Positions 1 to 7,048 of a stretch of DNA of 8,346 bases are shown piece by piece. The notes under the pieces are model-generated. The model ran no database searches. It was not told the DNA's origin and saw only the letters and a list, made by a program, of their open reading frames with translations. The DNA is from HGM05232 sp964646495 (GTDB taxonomy: Bacteria > Bacteroidota > Bacteroidia > Bacteroidales > Muribaculaceae). The position numbers and the translations under genes are program-made. Within the stretch, counting starts at the first letter, position 1. Every line of letters starts with the position of its first letter. The DNA lies in the NCBI GenBank assembly GCA_964646495.1, contig CAZYEO010000102.1:1-8346 (forward strand), written 5' to 3'.

Positions 1-135
1 GGTACATACAATATAGGAAAGACAATCCTTAATAATTTTATAGGAAAACTCTCTACTGTAGAATATATAATGATCGGATTTAAGATTGCTATGAAAGTAG
101 CAAAGTTATGGAAAAAATGGAAAAATAACTCTTGA
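1..135 (+). CDS. 3' end of an unrecognised gene (partial)
   Basis: Frame 1 is open from the first base of the window to a TGA at 133-135, giving 44 residues, while the other two plus frames hit stops within about 30 bases. The visible C-terminus mixes a hydrophobic stretch with many lysines and tryptophans and ends in KLWKKWKNNS, like a membrane-anchored or amphipathic basic tail. The start lies outside the window. The gene points the same way as prmA and ends 85 bases before it, so the two could be co-transcribed. I do not recognise the family. An open stretch of this length can arise by chance, so the call is moderate. Confidence 0.45.
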   Translation, partial: GTYNIGKTILNNFIGKLSTVEYIMIGFKIAMKVAKLWKKWKNNS

Positions 136-160
136 GGGGCTTTTCCAAAAAATAAATTTA
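131..160 (+). promoter_or_regulatory. possible prmA promoter
   Basis: CTTG at 131-134, an 18-base spacer, then TAAATTTA at 153-160 resembles the Bacteroides pattern (TTTG, about 19 bases, TAnnTTTG) with one mismatch in each box. It would start transcription near 166, about 55 bases before the prmA start codon. It overlaps the end of the upstream gene. The match is imperfect in AT-rich DNA, so this is weak. Confidence 0.25.
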
Positions 161-220
161 ATTACACTATATACCGGCATTTCTCATCAAAGAAAACAGC
201 TATTTACATAATAAAATATA

Positions 221-1078
221 ATGAACGATTACCGACAAGTTAATTTCATTTTATCACCTTATAATGAAACCGAAAGCGATATACTTTCGGCTTTATTATG
301 TGATGAAGGATTTGAAACTTTTGTTCCAAATACCGATGGTCTCAGTGCATACATTAGCAACCAATTATACACCCACTCTATGATTAATAGAGTTATAGAA
401 AGGTATCCTTTCAACTCAAAAATAGAATGGAACGAAACTTTCATTGAAGGACAAAATTGGAATGAAGAATGGGAGCAAAACTATTTCAGTCCGATAATAA
501 TCGATGACAAATGCTGTATCCATGCCACTTTTCATCACGATTATCCATCGGTAAAATACGACATAGTAATAGATCCTAAAATGGCTTTCGGCACCGGACA
601 CCATGAAACGACTACCCTAATGGTGAAGAATATATTGGCTACTGATGTTTCAGCAATGAAAATAATAGATATGGGAACAGGAACAGGAATCTTGGCATTT
701 CTGTGCGAGAAAAAAGGTGCTTCTGAAATAAATGGAATTGAAATAGATGAAATGGCTTATAATAATGCCCTACAAAATATTACGCTCAATAATTCCGAAA
801 AAATAAAAATACATCATGGCGATGCCACTCTTCTCGCCACTATCACCAAACATCAGAAAGCTGACATGCTTCTTGCAAACATAAATAGGAATATTATTTT
901 AGCTGATATTGAAACTTATATTGCATCGCTTCGCCCCGGAGGATTGTTGCAACTAAGTGGTTTTTATGAATCAGACAACCAGGAAGTTGAAACTAAATGC
1001 AATAGCATAGGCATGAAAAAGATAAAACAAGATACGTTAAATAATTGGTCGATGTTACTTTTCATAAAAGAAGAATAG
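221..1078 (+). CDS. prmA: Ribosomal protein L11 methyltransferase PrmA
   Basis: A cytoplasmic S-adenosylmethionine-dependent methyltransferase that methylates ribosomal protein L11. The 285-residue product is close to the E. coli enzyme (293). The N-terminal substrate-recognition part (about 1-95) includes NWNEEWEQNYFSP at 79-91. The catalytic Rossmann domain follows. MAFGTGHHETT at 121-131 is the family signature, DMGTGTGIL at 150-158 is the SAM-binding glycine loop, an acidic residue at E174 fits the end of strand 2, and LLANINRNI at 217-225 carries the NIN motif expected at the active site. The ATG at 221 is the natural start: the N-terminus has the usual length and the sequence before it is A-rich with no Shine-Dalgarno motif, as expected in this group. 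The gene is intact. No regulatory signal is clear beyond a weak promoter candidate at 131-160. Confidence 0.95.
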   Translation: MNDYRQVNFILSPYNETESDILSALLCDEGFETFVPNTDGLSAYISNQLYTHSMINRVIERYPFNSKIEWNETFIEGQNWNEEWEQNYFSPIIIDDKCCIHATFHHDYPSVKYDIVIDPKMAFGTGHHETTTLMVKNILATDVSAMKIIDMGTGTGILAFLCEKKGASEINGIEIDEMAYNNALQNITLNNSEKIKIHHGDATLLATITKHQKADMLLANINRNIILADIETYIASLRPGGLLQLSGFYESDNQEVETKCNSIGMKKIKQDTLNNWSMLLFIKEE

Positions 1079-1134
1079 CATCCTACAACGGTCGCTCATA
1101 TTGATTATTGCATAAAAAAATTAAATTATATGAT

Positions 1135-1169
1135 TTATTTTCATCAAATCTCTTGTTTTATGAAAATAA
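1135..1169. repeat. 10-bp inverted repeat over the sigma gene promoter
   Basis: TTATTTTCAT at 1135-1144 is exactly complementary to ATGAAAATAA at 1160-1169, with a 15-base loop between them. Its centre falls on the -33 element of the predicted sigma-factor promoter (1152-1155). It could be an operator, or a weak 3' hairpin for prmA, which ends 57 bases earlier. No T-run follows it, which argues against a standard terminator. Confidence 0.45.
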
Positions 1170-1182
1170 GATAATAACTTTG
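1152..1182 (+). promoter_or_regulatory. Bacteroides-type promoter for the ECF sigma gene
   Basis: CTTG at 1152-1155, a 19-base spacer, then TAACTTTG at 1175-1182, followed by C. The downstream box matches TAnnTTTG perfectly and the upstream box matches in three of four positions. Transcription would start near 1189, leaving a leader of roughly 100 bases before the start codon at 1292. The start would sit at the inverted repeat TCACA-N7-TGTGA (1190-1206). Confidence 0.6.
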
Positions 1183-1291
1183 CAACTGCTCACACAAAAA
1201 ATGTGAACAATAACATCAAATAATACAAACTTAAAAATTTATTGCCTATAGCACTACATTACTCTAATAATAATTTGAATACTATTTAGTA

Positions 1292-1882
1292 ATGGAAAAT
1301 TTGATAACTCTTACCGACGAAAAGTTGGTCGCGTTATATGCAAAGGGTGTTAATGAGGCGTTTGATGTGATTCTCAATCGACACAAAACACGTGTTTTCT
1401 CATATATATATCATATTGTAAAGAATCGAGATCTTGCCGATGATATATTTCAAGAAACTTTTGTAAAGGCAATTACTACCATCAATCAGGGAAGATATAC
1501 CGAGACCGGAAAATTTCCTGCTTGGATATCTCGTATTGCGCATAATCTCATTATTGATTATTATCGACAGGAAAAAGCCGAAAATCTTCAATCTTGCGAT
1601 GATAATGATGTGGACATACTCAACCGTAAAGATTTAAGTGAAGATACTATTGAAGATAAAATTATTACATCTCAAATACATCAAGATGTGAAAAAACTCG
1701 TAATGGCTCTTCCCGAATCACAACGCGAAGTATTAGTAATGAGATATTATCAAAATATGAGTTTCAAAGAGATTGCAGACACTACCAATGTAAGCATAAA
1801 TACGGCTTTAGGTAGGATGCGATATGCAGTTTTAAATATGAGACGCATAGCTGAAGAAAATAATATTATCCTCACTTATTAA
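1292..1882 (+). CDS. ECF-type RNA polymerase sigma-70 family factor
   Basis: An alternative sigma factor that directs RNA polymerase to a specific promoter set. The 196-residue length and two-domain layout are typical of ECF factors. Region 2 spans about 25-98 and includes DLADDIFQETFVKA (47-60), the core-binding and -10 recognition helices, and KFPAWISRIAHNLIIDYYR (74-92). A variable acidic linker follows (about 99-128). Region 4 starts with LPESQREVLVMRYY (140-153), and MSFKEIADTTNVSINTALGRMRYA (156-179) forms the helix-turn-helix. No transmembrane or FecR-like anti-sigma gene and no SusC/SusD pair adjoins it, so its trigger is unknown. Start at 1292: A/T-rich leader, family-typical length. 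The gene is followed by a probable 54-residue gene and a shared terminator. The exact ECF subgroup cannot be assigned by eye. Confidence 0.93.
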   Translation: MENLITLTDEKLVALYAKGVNEAFDVILNRHKTRVFSYIYHIVKNRDLADDIFQETFVKAITTINQGRYTETGKFPAWISRIAHNLIIDYYRQEKAENLQSCDDNDVDILNRKDLSEDTIEDKIITSQIHQDVKKLVMALPESQREVLVMRYYQNMSFKEIADTTNVSINTALGRMRYAVLNMRRIAEENNIILTY

Positions 1883-1980
1883 GCTGATTGTATTTTTATC
1901 AATAAAATAAACATCACTGATAATAAATATTACATTGAGTACGTTATAGGTATAAACTTATATATAAATACAATTTGCCT

Positions 1981-2145
1981 ATGCCTAAAATCGCTACTCA
2001 ATTCATTGCAGAAAGCTGCAACCCTGAAAAAAACGATCAGGTGTGTCCGAAACAATCCACTATTGAATTTCTCAAGCAATTTGCAAGGGTATATTCATTC
2101 GACAAGCGCCTTCCAATTGAGATGGGCGGAATGATCGTAAATTAA
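1981..2145 (+). CDS. Probable small protein of 54 residues, unrecognised
   Basis: An ATG at 1981 opens a 54-codon frame ending with TAA at 2143-2145, between the sigma gene (98 bases upstream) and the bidirectional terminator (36 bases downstream). The product starts MPKIATQFIAESCNP, has cysteines at 13 and 22, a probable helix STIEFLKQFARVYSF (26-40), and ends PIEMGGMIVN. Composition is balanced and protein-like, unlike the Lys/Asn/Ile-rich translations of random AT-rich spacer here, and base composition is less AT-rich than the flanking spacer. No signal peptide or membrane segment is visible. The frame stays open upstream to 1939 but offers no better start. It is probably co-transcribed with the sigma gene and may modulate it, but that is inference from position only. 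Confidence 0.65.
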   Translation: MPKIATQFIAESCNPEKNDQVCPKQSTIEFLKQFARVYSFDKRLPIEMGGMIVN

Positions 2146-2180
2146 GGACTAAATGAACAATTACTAAGGAATTTTTTGAC

Positions 2181-2220
2181 AAAAAAGAAGCGGATTAAGA
2201 AATAAATCCGCTTCTTTTTT
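2181..2220. terminator. Strong bidirectional terminator
   Basis: AAAAAAGAAGCGGATT (2181-2196) pairs perfectly with AATCCGCTTCTTTTTT (2205-2220) across an 8-base loop, a 16-bp stem with A-run and T-run ends on both strands. It stops transcription from the plus-strand sigma and small-protein unit and from the minus-strand lpx operon, whose last codon is at 2243. Confidence 0.92.
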
Positions 2221-2242
2221 GCCTATTGTACAATGTAATTTA

Positions 2243-3019
2243 CTACATATATCCTCGGATAATTCCACGTTTAGAATTACGTACAAACATAATTATCTCA
2301 TCGCGTTCTTTTGTAGCAGGCAATTCTGCTTCTATGCGTTCTACTGCATCAGAATTATTCAATCCTGATAGGTATAAATATCGGAACGTTTCTTGAATTT
2401 CACGTATTTGCTCGTTAGAAAAATTTCTTCGGCGCAATCCGATTGAATTAACTCCTGCATAAGAAATAGGATTTCGTCCTGCCTTCACATAAGGGGGAAT
2501 ATCTTTATTAACAAGAGCTCCACCTTGAATCATTACATGAGGTCCGATATGGCAAAATTGATGTATTAATGTTCCTCCACCAATTACGGCGAAATTATCA
2601 ACCACCACTTCTCCAGCTACTTGCGTAGCATTACTCATTATCACATTATCCCCAATCACACAATCATGTGCAATATGAGAATATGCCATAATAAGACAAT
2701 CATTGCCTATCACAGTCTTCCCTTTGGCAGATGTACCTCTATTTACGGTTACGCATTCGCGCAACGTGGTATTATCGCCAATAATAGCTAATGTCTCTTC
2801 TCCTTGAAACTTTAAATCTTGAGGTATTGCCCCAATTACAGCACCAGGAAAAATAGTACAATTCTTCCCTATTCGCGCACCCTCAAGGATAGTTACATTG
2901 CTTCCTATGCGTGTACCCTCGCCAATCACCACATTTTGATCTATTGTCACAAACGGATCAATAACTACATTTGAAGCAATTTTAGCTGCCGGATGAACGT
3001 ATGCTAATGGTTGTTTCAT
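2243..3019 (-). CDS. lpxA: Acyl-ACP--UDP-N-acetylglucosamine O-acyltransferase LpxA
   Basis: Catalyses the first step of lipid A synthesis, transfer of a 3-hydroxyacyl chain from ACP to the 3-OH of UDP-GlcNAc, in the cytoplasm as a trimer. The 258 residues (E. coli 262) consist mostly of hexapeptide repeats forming a left-handed beta helix (about 8-185; examples VVIGEGTRIGSN, CVIGDNVIMSN). HIAHD at 115-119 contains the catalytic histidine (H118, equivalent to E. coli H125), and IHQF at 152-155 holds a second conserved active-site histidine. The C-terminal helical domain (about 188-258) has the characteristic GLRRRNFS and ends in SKRGIIRGYM. It is the last gene of the minus-strand lpx unit, 20 bases after lpxC-fabZ. 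The start is set by this spacing and by the family's N-terminus. Confidence 0.96.
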   Translation of the reverse strand: MKQPLAYVHPAAKIASNVVIDPFVTIDQNVVIGEGTRIGSNVTILEGARIGKNCTIFPGAVIGAIPQDLKFQGEETLAIIGDNTTLRECVTVNRGTSAKGKTVIGNDCLIMAYSHIAHDCVIGDNVIMSNATQVAGEVVVDNFAVIGGGTLIHQFCHIGPHVMIQGGALVNKDIPPYVKAGRNPISYAGVNSIGLRRRNFSNEQIREIQETFRYLYLSGLNNSDAVERIEAELPATKERDEIIMFVRNSKRGIIRGYM

Positions 3020-3039
3020 AATTAAATATTTTGATTACT

Positions 3040-4422
3040 TTATTTGTTTTTTATTATTTGAGCCATAAATTCGGCTTCCGTCACAATTTTTTCGCCTACA
3101 AACGCATATCCTTTCATCACAGCACAGCCACGACGTATCTCCGACATAAATGACAGATGAAATACCAATGTATCTCCAGGAACTACTTTCTGACGGAATT
3201 TCACATTATCTATTTTAAGGAAATATGTAGAATAGCGACTCGGTTCTTCAACAGAGCTAAGCACTAATAATCCCCCCACTTGTGCCATAGCCTCTACGAG
3301 AAGTACTCCGGGCATCACAGGTTCATCGGGAAAATGACCTTGAAAGAATGGTTCGTTTACCGATACATTTTTTACCCCTACTATATAATTTTGACCTTGT
3401 TCTATAATTTTATCCACTAATAAAAAAGGATAGCGATGTGGCAAAAGTTGCTTAATCTTATTAATATCCATCAGTGGAGCTACATTTGGATTATACACCG
3501 GTGCTTGAAGCTCCTGACGGCGTATCTCCTTGCGTATAGTGCGTGCAAATGTATTGTTTATTGTATGCCCCGGACGGGTAGCAATAATTTTACCTTTAAT
3601 AGGACGTCCAATCAATGCTATATCTCCAAGTACATCCATTAATTTATGGCGTGCAGGTTCATTATCGGATGTTAAAGGTATATTATTAATATATCCGTAT
3701 TCTGATACATTTTTACGAGGCACATCCATAAGGTCGGCAAGACGATCAAGCTCCGATTGTTCAATTGGAGAATCGTATATTACAATTGCATTATCGAGGT
3801 CTCCACCTTTAATCAAGTTATTCTTGACGAGTGGCTCGATTTCGCGCACAAACACAAATGTGCGACTTGCCGAAATTTCGTGTTTGAAATCATCAAGTTT
3901 AACCAATGTAGCATACTGATTATTGAGCACCGGCGAATTAAACGACACCATTGCATCTATGCTGAAATCATCATCGGGAAGCACTATTATTGATGATCCT
4001 GTATTGTCATCGCGTACCTCTATCTTTTGTTTCACTACATAGTAATCCTTTTCCTCCTTTAGCTCATCATATCCTACTTCATGGATCTTATTTGAATATT
4101 CTTTTGCACTGCCGTCGAGGATTGGCAATTCTGGTGCATTTACCTCTATCAAACAGTTGTCGATGCCTTCGGCATAGAGTGCAGCCAAAGCATGTTCTAC
4201 AGTGCTTACTCTTACATCTCCTTTACCAATTACCGTACCACGCTGGGTTTCTACCACATTCTCTGCTACGGCATCAATGATTGGATGATCTTCAAGATCT
4301 ACACGCTCGAATTTAATTCCATGATTATCGGAAGCGGGCATAAATGTAGCTTCGATTTCCAATCCGGTATGTAATCCTTTTCCTTTTACTGAAAACGCAT
4401 TTTTTAATGTACGTTGTTTCAT
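3040..4422 (-). CDS. lpxC/fabZ: Bifunctional LpxC deacetylase / FabZ dehydratase fusion
   Basis: One 460-residue protein with two enzymes. Residues 1 to about 303 are LpxC, the zinc-dependent UDP-3-O-acyl-GlcNAc deacetylase that commits the pathway to lipid A. The zinc ligands are visible as H77 (in STVEHALAAL), H259 and D263 (in RHKLMDVLGD), with E76 as likely catalytic base and H286 in PGHTINN. Residues about 318-460 are FabZ, the 3-hydroxyacyl-ACP dehydratase of fatty acid elongation, with LLPHRYPFLLVD (326-337) and GHFPDEPVMPGVLLVEAMAQ (362-381), catalytic H363 and E377. A short linker joins them. Fusion of the two is typical of Bacteroidota. It couples two enzymes that sit on either side of the hydroxyacyl-ACP branch point. 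The gene lies 30 bases after lpxD and 20 before lpxA. All key residues are present. Confidence 0.96.
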   Translation of the reverse strand: MKQRTLKNAFSVKGKGLHTGLEIEATFMPASDNHGIKFERVDLEDHPIIDAVAENVVETQRGTVIGKGDVRVSTVEHALAALYAEGIDNCLIEVNAPELPILDGSAKEYSNKIHEVGYDELKEEKDYYVVKQKIEVRDDNTGSSIIVLPDDDFSIDAMVSFNSPVLNNQYATLVKLDDFKHEISASRTFVFVREIEPLVKNNLIKGGDLDNAIVIYDSPIEQSELDRLADLMDVPRKNVSEYGYINNIPLTSDNEPARHKLMDVLGDIALIGRPIKGKIIATRPGHTINNTFARTIRKEIRRQELQAPVYNPNVAPLMDINKIKQLLPHRYPFLLVDKIIEQGQNYIVGVKNVSVNEPFFQGHFPDEPVMPGVLLVEAMAQVGGLLVLSSVEEPSRYSTYFLKIDNVKFRQKVVPGDTLVFHLSFMSEIRRGCAVMKGYAFVGEKIVTEAEFMAQIIKNK

Positions 4423-4452
4423 AATTCTATAAATATTGAATTTATGTTGAGT

Positions 4453-5484
4453 TTATTTATTTTCAAGTTCTTGAATTTTCTTTTTCATATCATGGATTTC
4501 TTTATTTAAAGCTCCAAGATTCTTTATATATATGGCTTGACGGCCAAAGTCTCGACTCGGAACAGCTGGATAACCCATTAATATATTATTTGAACTCACA
4601 CTATTAGGTATCCCGGATTGAGCACCAAATTTATTATTATCGCCAACCTGTATATGACCTGCAAAACCTACTTGTCCTCCTACCATATTATAACGCCCTA
4701 CCTTTGTAGAACCGGCTACACCTACTTGTGCTGCCATCACTGTGTGCTCTCCTATCTCCACATTGTGCGCTATCTGAATAAGATTATCAAGTTTCACACC
4801 TTTTCGTATTACAGTGCTTCCCATTGTAGCCCGATCGATAGTGGTATTAGCTCCAACTTCTACATTATCTTCAATCACTACATTTCCAATCTGTGCGATC
4901 TTGGCATATTCACCTTTTTCTGGTGCAAATCCAAATCCGTCACCACCGATTACCGCTCCGGCATGAACAATACAATTACTCCCTATCACACAATTATGAT
5001 ATATTTTTACTCCCGGATATATTATGGTATTGTCTCCAATCGTCACATTATCTCCGATATAACTTTGCGGATAAATACTTACTTTATTTCCAATCTGACA
5101 TCCGGCTCCGATATATGCGAATGCACCGACATATATTTCATCTCCAATCGTGGAATTTTCTGAGACATAAGCAGGTTGTTCAATGCCTGTCTTTCGCTGA
5201 CGTTGGCTATTGACAAAATTAAGTAATTCCGCTAATGTCGCATATGGATCATCTACTTTTATCAATGTTACCGCAATTTCACGCTCCGGTACAAAATCTT
5301 TTTTTACAAGAATAGCCGAAGCACTGGTAGTATATATGAAATGCGTATATTTAGGGTTAGCAAGAAAAGTGAGACAGCCCTCAACAGCATCTTCTATTTT
5401 TGCGAAATTATTTATCTTTACAGACGACTCTCCTATGACTTCTCCTTTTACAAGAGCAGCTAATTGTGCTGCGGTTATCTCCAT
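4453..5484 (-). CDS. lpxD: UDP-3-O-acylglucosamine N-acyltransferase LpxD
   Basis: Adds the second hydroxyacyl chain, to the 2-amino group of the LpxC product, giving UDP-2,3-diacylglucosamine. The 343 residues match the family's length. The N-terminal uridine-binding domain (about 1-100) includes LTFLANPKY at 38-46. The left-handed beta-helix of hexapeptide repeats runs from about 105 to 310 and contains the loop IGGDGFGFAP (179-188) and LIQIAHNVEIG (235-245) with catalytic H240, equivalent to E. coli H239. The C-terminal helix (about 318-343, ALNKEIHDMKKKIQELENK) is coiled-coil-like. It is the first gene of the operon. Start at 5484: the MEITAAQLAALVKGE opening is typical of the family, and the leader is A/T-rich without Shine-Dalgarno. 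The upstream neighbour is divergent, so the operon promoter must lie in 5485-5831. Confidence 0.96.
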   Translation of the reverse strand: MEITAAQLAALVKGEVIGESSVKINNFAKIEDAVEGCLTFLANPKYTHFIYTTSASAILVKKDFVPEREIAVTLIKVDDPYATLAELLNFVNSQRQRKTGIEQPAYVSENSTIGDEIYVGAFAYIGAGCQIGNKVSIYPQSYIGDNVTIGDNTIIYPGVKIYHNCVIGSNCIVHAGAVIGGDGFGFAPEKGEYAKIAQIGNVVIEDNVEVGANTTIDRATMGSTVIRKGVKLDNLIQIAHNVEIGEHTVMAAQVGVAGSTKVGRYNMVGGQVGFAGHIQVGDNNKFGAQSGIPNSVSSNNILMGYPAVPSRDFGRQAIYIKNLGALNKEIHDMKKKIQELENK

Positions 5485-5513
5485 ATCTTATTGAATTTCT
5501 ATTAAAAAACTTA

Positions 5514-5521
5514 CAAATATG
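5514..5521 (-). promoter_or_regulatory. Weak -7 box candidate for the lpx operon
   Basis: On the minus strand this reads CATATTTG, one mismatch from TAnnTTTG, and would give a leader of about 25 bases before the lpxD start at 5484. No TTTG-like upstream box lies at the right distance, so the assignment is weak. Confidence 0.2.
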
Positions 5522-5702
5522 GCAATTATTTCCCTTTCAGCCACTATAAAACACTCCTTTTTTAATTTAATATTAATTTTTGACAGCATTTACATGTATA
5601 AATACACTATCTTTTGGCCCAATTAATTATTAATATTTCTTAACGATGCACGCATTCATAAGGCATTAGAGTGTTTTAGGCAAAAAACTTGAATTTGATG
5701 GC

Positions 5703-5741
5703 TTTGATTTACACAAGTTAATATATTATTTTGTAAATTTG
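5703..5741 (+). promoter_or_regulatory. Promoter candidates for the serine palmitoyltransferase-like gene
   Basis: Two overlapping readings. TTTG at 5703-5706 with a 19-base spacer leads to TTATTTTG at 5726-5733, one mismatch from TAnnTTTG. A perfect TAAATTTG lies at 5734-5741 but has no good upstream box. Either would leave an AT-rich leader of about 80-90 bases before the ATG at 5832. Confidence 0.45.
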
Positions 5742-5831
5742 CAGTCTGTAATTTTCAGAGCTAATATTTTTAGTTATCAGATTTTTGCAGATAGTTTATA
5801 AACATTCAGATTATATTTTTTTCGGTAAACT

Positions 5832-7019
5832 ATGAAGCTACTACAAGCGAAGCTCGACAAATACCAAGAGCCACAGAAAGCAAAAGCAGCCGGTATATAT
5901 CCATACTTTCGAATGATCGAAAGCGATCAAGATACCGAGGTATTAATTGACGGCAAGAAAGTTCTCATGTTTGGTTCTAATAGCTATTTAGGGCTTACAA
6001 ACCACCCTAAAATCAAAGAAGCCGCTATTGAGGCTACACGTAAATATGGAACAGGGTGTGCAGGCTCCCCTTTCCTTAATGGTACTCTTGACATACACAA
6101 ACACCTTGAGGCTCGCTTAGCTCAATTTGTAGGTAAAGAGGATGCCATGATATATTCCACTGGATTCGAAGTGAATCTTGGTGTGGTATCATGTCTCACC
6201 GGGCGTGAAGATTCAATAATTTGGGATGAGCAAGACCACGCATCTATAATCGAAGGGCGTAGATTGTCTTTTTCTCAATCATTGAAATATAAACACAACG
6301 ACATGGAGTCACTCGAAAAGCAACTTGCATCTTGCAAGCCTGAAAAAGTGAAGCTTATTGTCACCGATGGAGTATTCTCAATGGAAGGCGATGTTGCAAA
6401 ACTACCTGAAATCGTAGCTCTTGCTAAGAAATACGATGCTACAGTAATGGTAGACGAGGCTCACGGAATCGGAGTATTTGGAAACCATGGACGCGGAACT
6501 TGCGACCATTTCGGTGTTACCAATGATGTTGATTTAATAATGGGTACTTTCAGTAAATCATTTGCCTCTTTAGGGGGGTTTATTGCCTGCGACAAAGAAA
6601 TAACTAATTACCTTCGTCACCACTCTCGTTCATATATTTTCACGGCAAGTATCACTCCAGCATCTACAGCTGCAGCCAATGCTGCATTAGATATAATGTT
6701 GAGTGAACCGGAACGCATGGACAACCTTTGGGATGTTACACATTTTGCTCTTGACGGATTCCGCAACATGGGATGCGAAATAGGACACACTTCAACTCCT
6801 ATTATTCCATTATTCATTCGTGATAATAATAAGACATTTGCAGTTACACACGAATTGCTCAATGCCGGAATTTTCGTTAATCCGGTAGTTTCGCCCGCTG
6901 TTGCTCCTCACGATACTCTTATTAGATTTAGTCTTATGGCTACTCACACCAAAGAACAAGTGAGTGAAGCACTCGATAAGATTCAAAAAGTATTTAAGGC
7001 ATACGATATAATAAAATAA
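5832..7019 (+). CDS. spt: Serine palmitoyltransferase-like alpha-oxoamine synthase
   Basis: A soluble PLP enzyme that probably condenses L-serine with a long-chain acyl-CoA, releasing CO2, to give 3-ketodihydrosphingosine, the first step of sphingolipid synthesis. The 395 residues span a complete fold-type I aminotransferase. Visible motifs: GSNSYLGL (48-55), GTGCAGSPFLNGT (73-85), DHASIIEG (135-142) with the cofactor-stacking H136, VDEAHGIG (207-214) with D208 and H211, and GTFSKSFASLGG (238-249) with the PLP-binding K242. The LNGT segment, YSTGFEVNLG (108-117) and SYIFTAS (267-273) resemble bacterial serine palmitoyltransferases more than glycine C-acetyltransferase (Kbl) or BioF, though those relatives remain possible. 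It stands alone, divergent from the lpx operon, with no other sphingolipid gene visible. The start at 5832 is the natural N-terminus by length. Confidence 0.87.
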   Translation: MKLLQAKLDKYQEPQKAKAAGIYPYFRMIESDQDTEVLIDGKKVLMFGSNSYLGLTNHPKIKEAAIEATRKYGTGCAGSPFLNGTLDIHKHLEARLAQFVGKEDAMIYSTGFEVNLGVVSCLTGREDSIIWDEQDHASIIEGRRLSFSQSLKYKHNDMESLEKQLASCKPEKVKLIVTDGVFSMEGDVAKLPEIVALAKKYDATVMVDEAHGIGVFGNHGRGTCDHFGVTNDVDLIMGTFSKSFASLGGFIACDKEITNYLRHHSRSYIFTASITPASTAAANAALDIMLSEPERMDNLWDVTHFALDGFRNMGCEIGHTSTPIIPLFIRDNNKTFAVTHELLNAGIFVNPVVSPAVAPHDTLIRFSLMATHTKEQVSEALDKIQKVFKAYDIIK

Positions 7020-7048
7020 CCCTACAAAAGTTTTTTTACAGCTACATT

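Larger units (their letters stand above)
5485..5831. promoter_or_regulatory. Divergent intergenic region between lpxD and spt-like gene
   Basis: These 347 bases carry no gene. Plus-strand ATG frames at 5594, 5646 and 5698 all close within about 11 codons. The region must hold promoters for both directions: candidates are described at 5514-5521 (minus) and 5703-5741 (plus). The middle is extremely AT-rich with only short AT-only inverted matches (for example AATATTAAT near 5569 against ATTAATATT near 5629), expected by chance in such sequence. Confidence 0.75.

Noticed and set aside
118..147. TGGAAAA (118-124) pairing with TTTTCCA (141-147), followed on the minus strand by a T-run
   Set aside because: It reads as a terminator only for the minus strand, where no gene lies upstream of it; the stem is short and the loop is 16 bases, so it is probably chance.
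3436..4374. Several plus-strand open frames opposite lpxC-fabZ
   Set aside because: They mirror the codon pattern of the minus-strand gene, have low-complexity translations and no family motif.
3040..4422. lpxC and fabZ in one reading frame as a possible novel fusion
   Set aside because: This fusion is well known across Bacteroidota, so it serves as a taxonomic marker and not as a new finding.
4618..5494. Plus-strand open frames opposite lpxD, up to 181 codons
   Set aside because: They are shadows of the hexapeptide-repeat codons; the translations are rich in Ser, Tyr, His and Ile with no recognisable domain, while lpxD on the minus strand is complete.
5594..5721. Small ATG frames in the divergent spacer (5594, 5646, 5698)
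   Set aside because: Each closes within about 11 codons and has no supporting feature.
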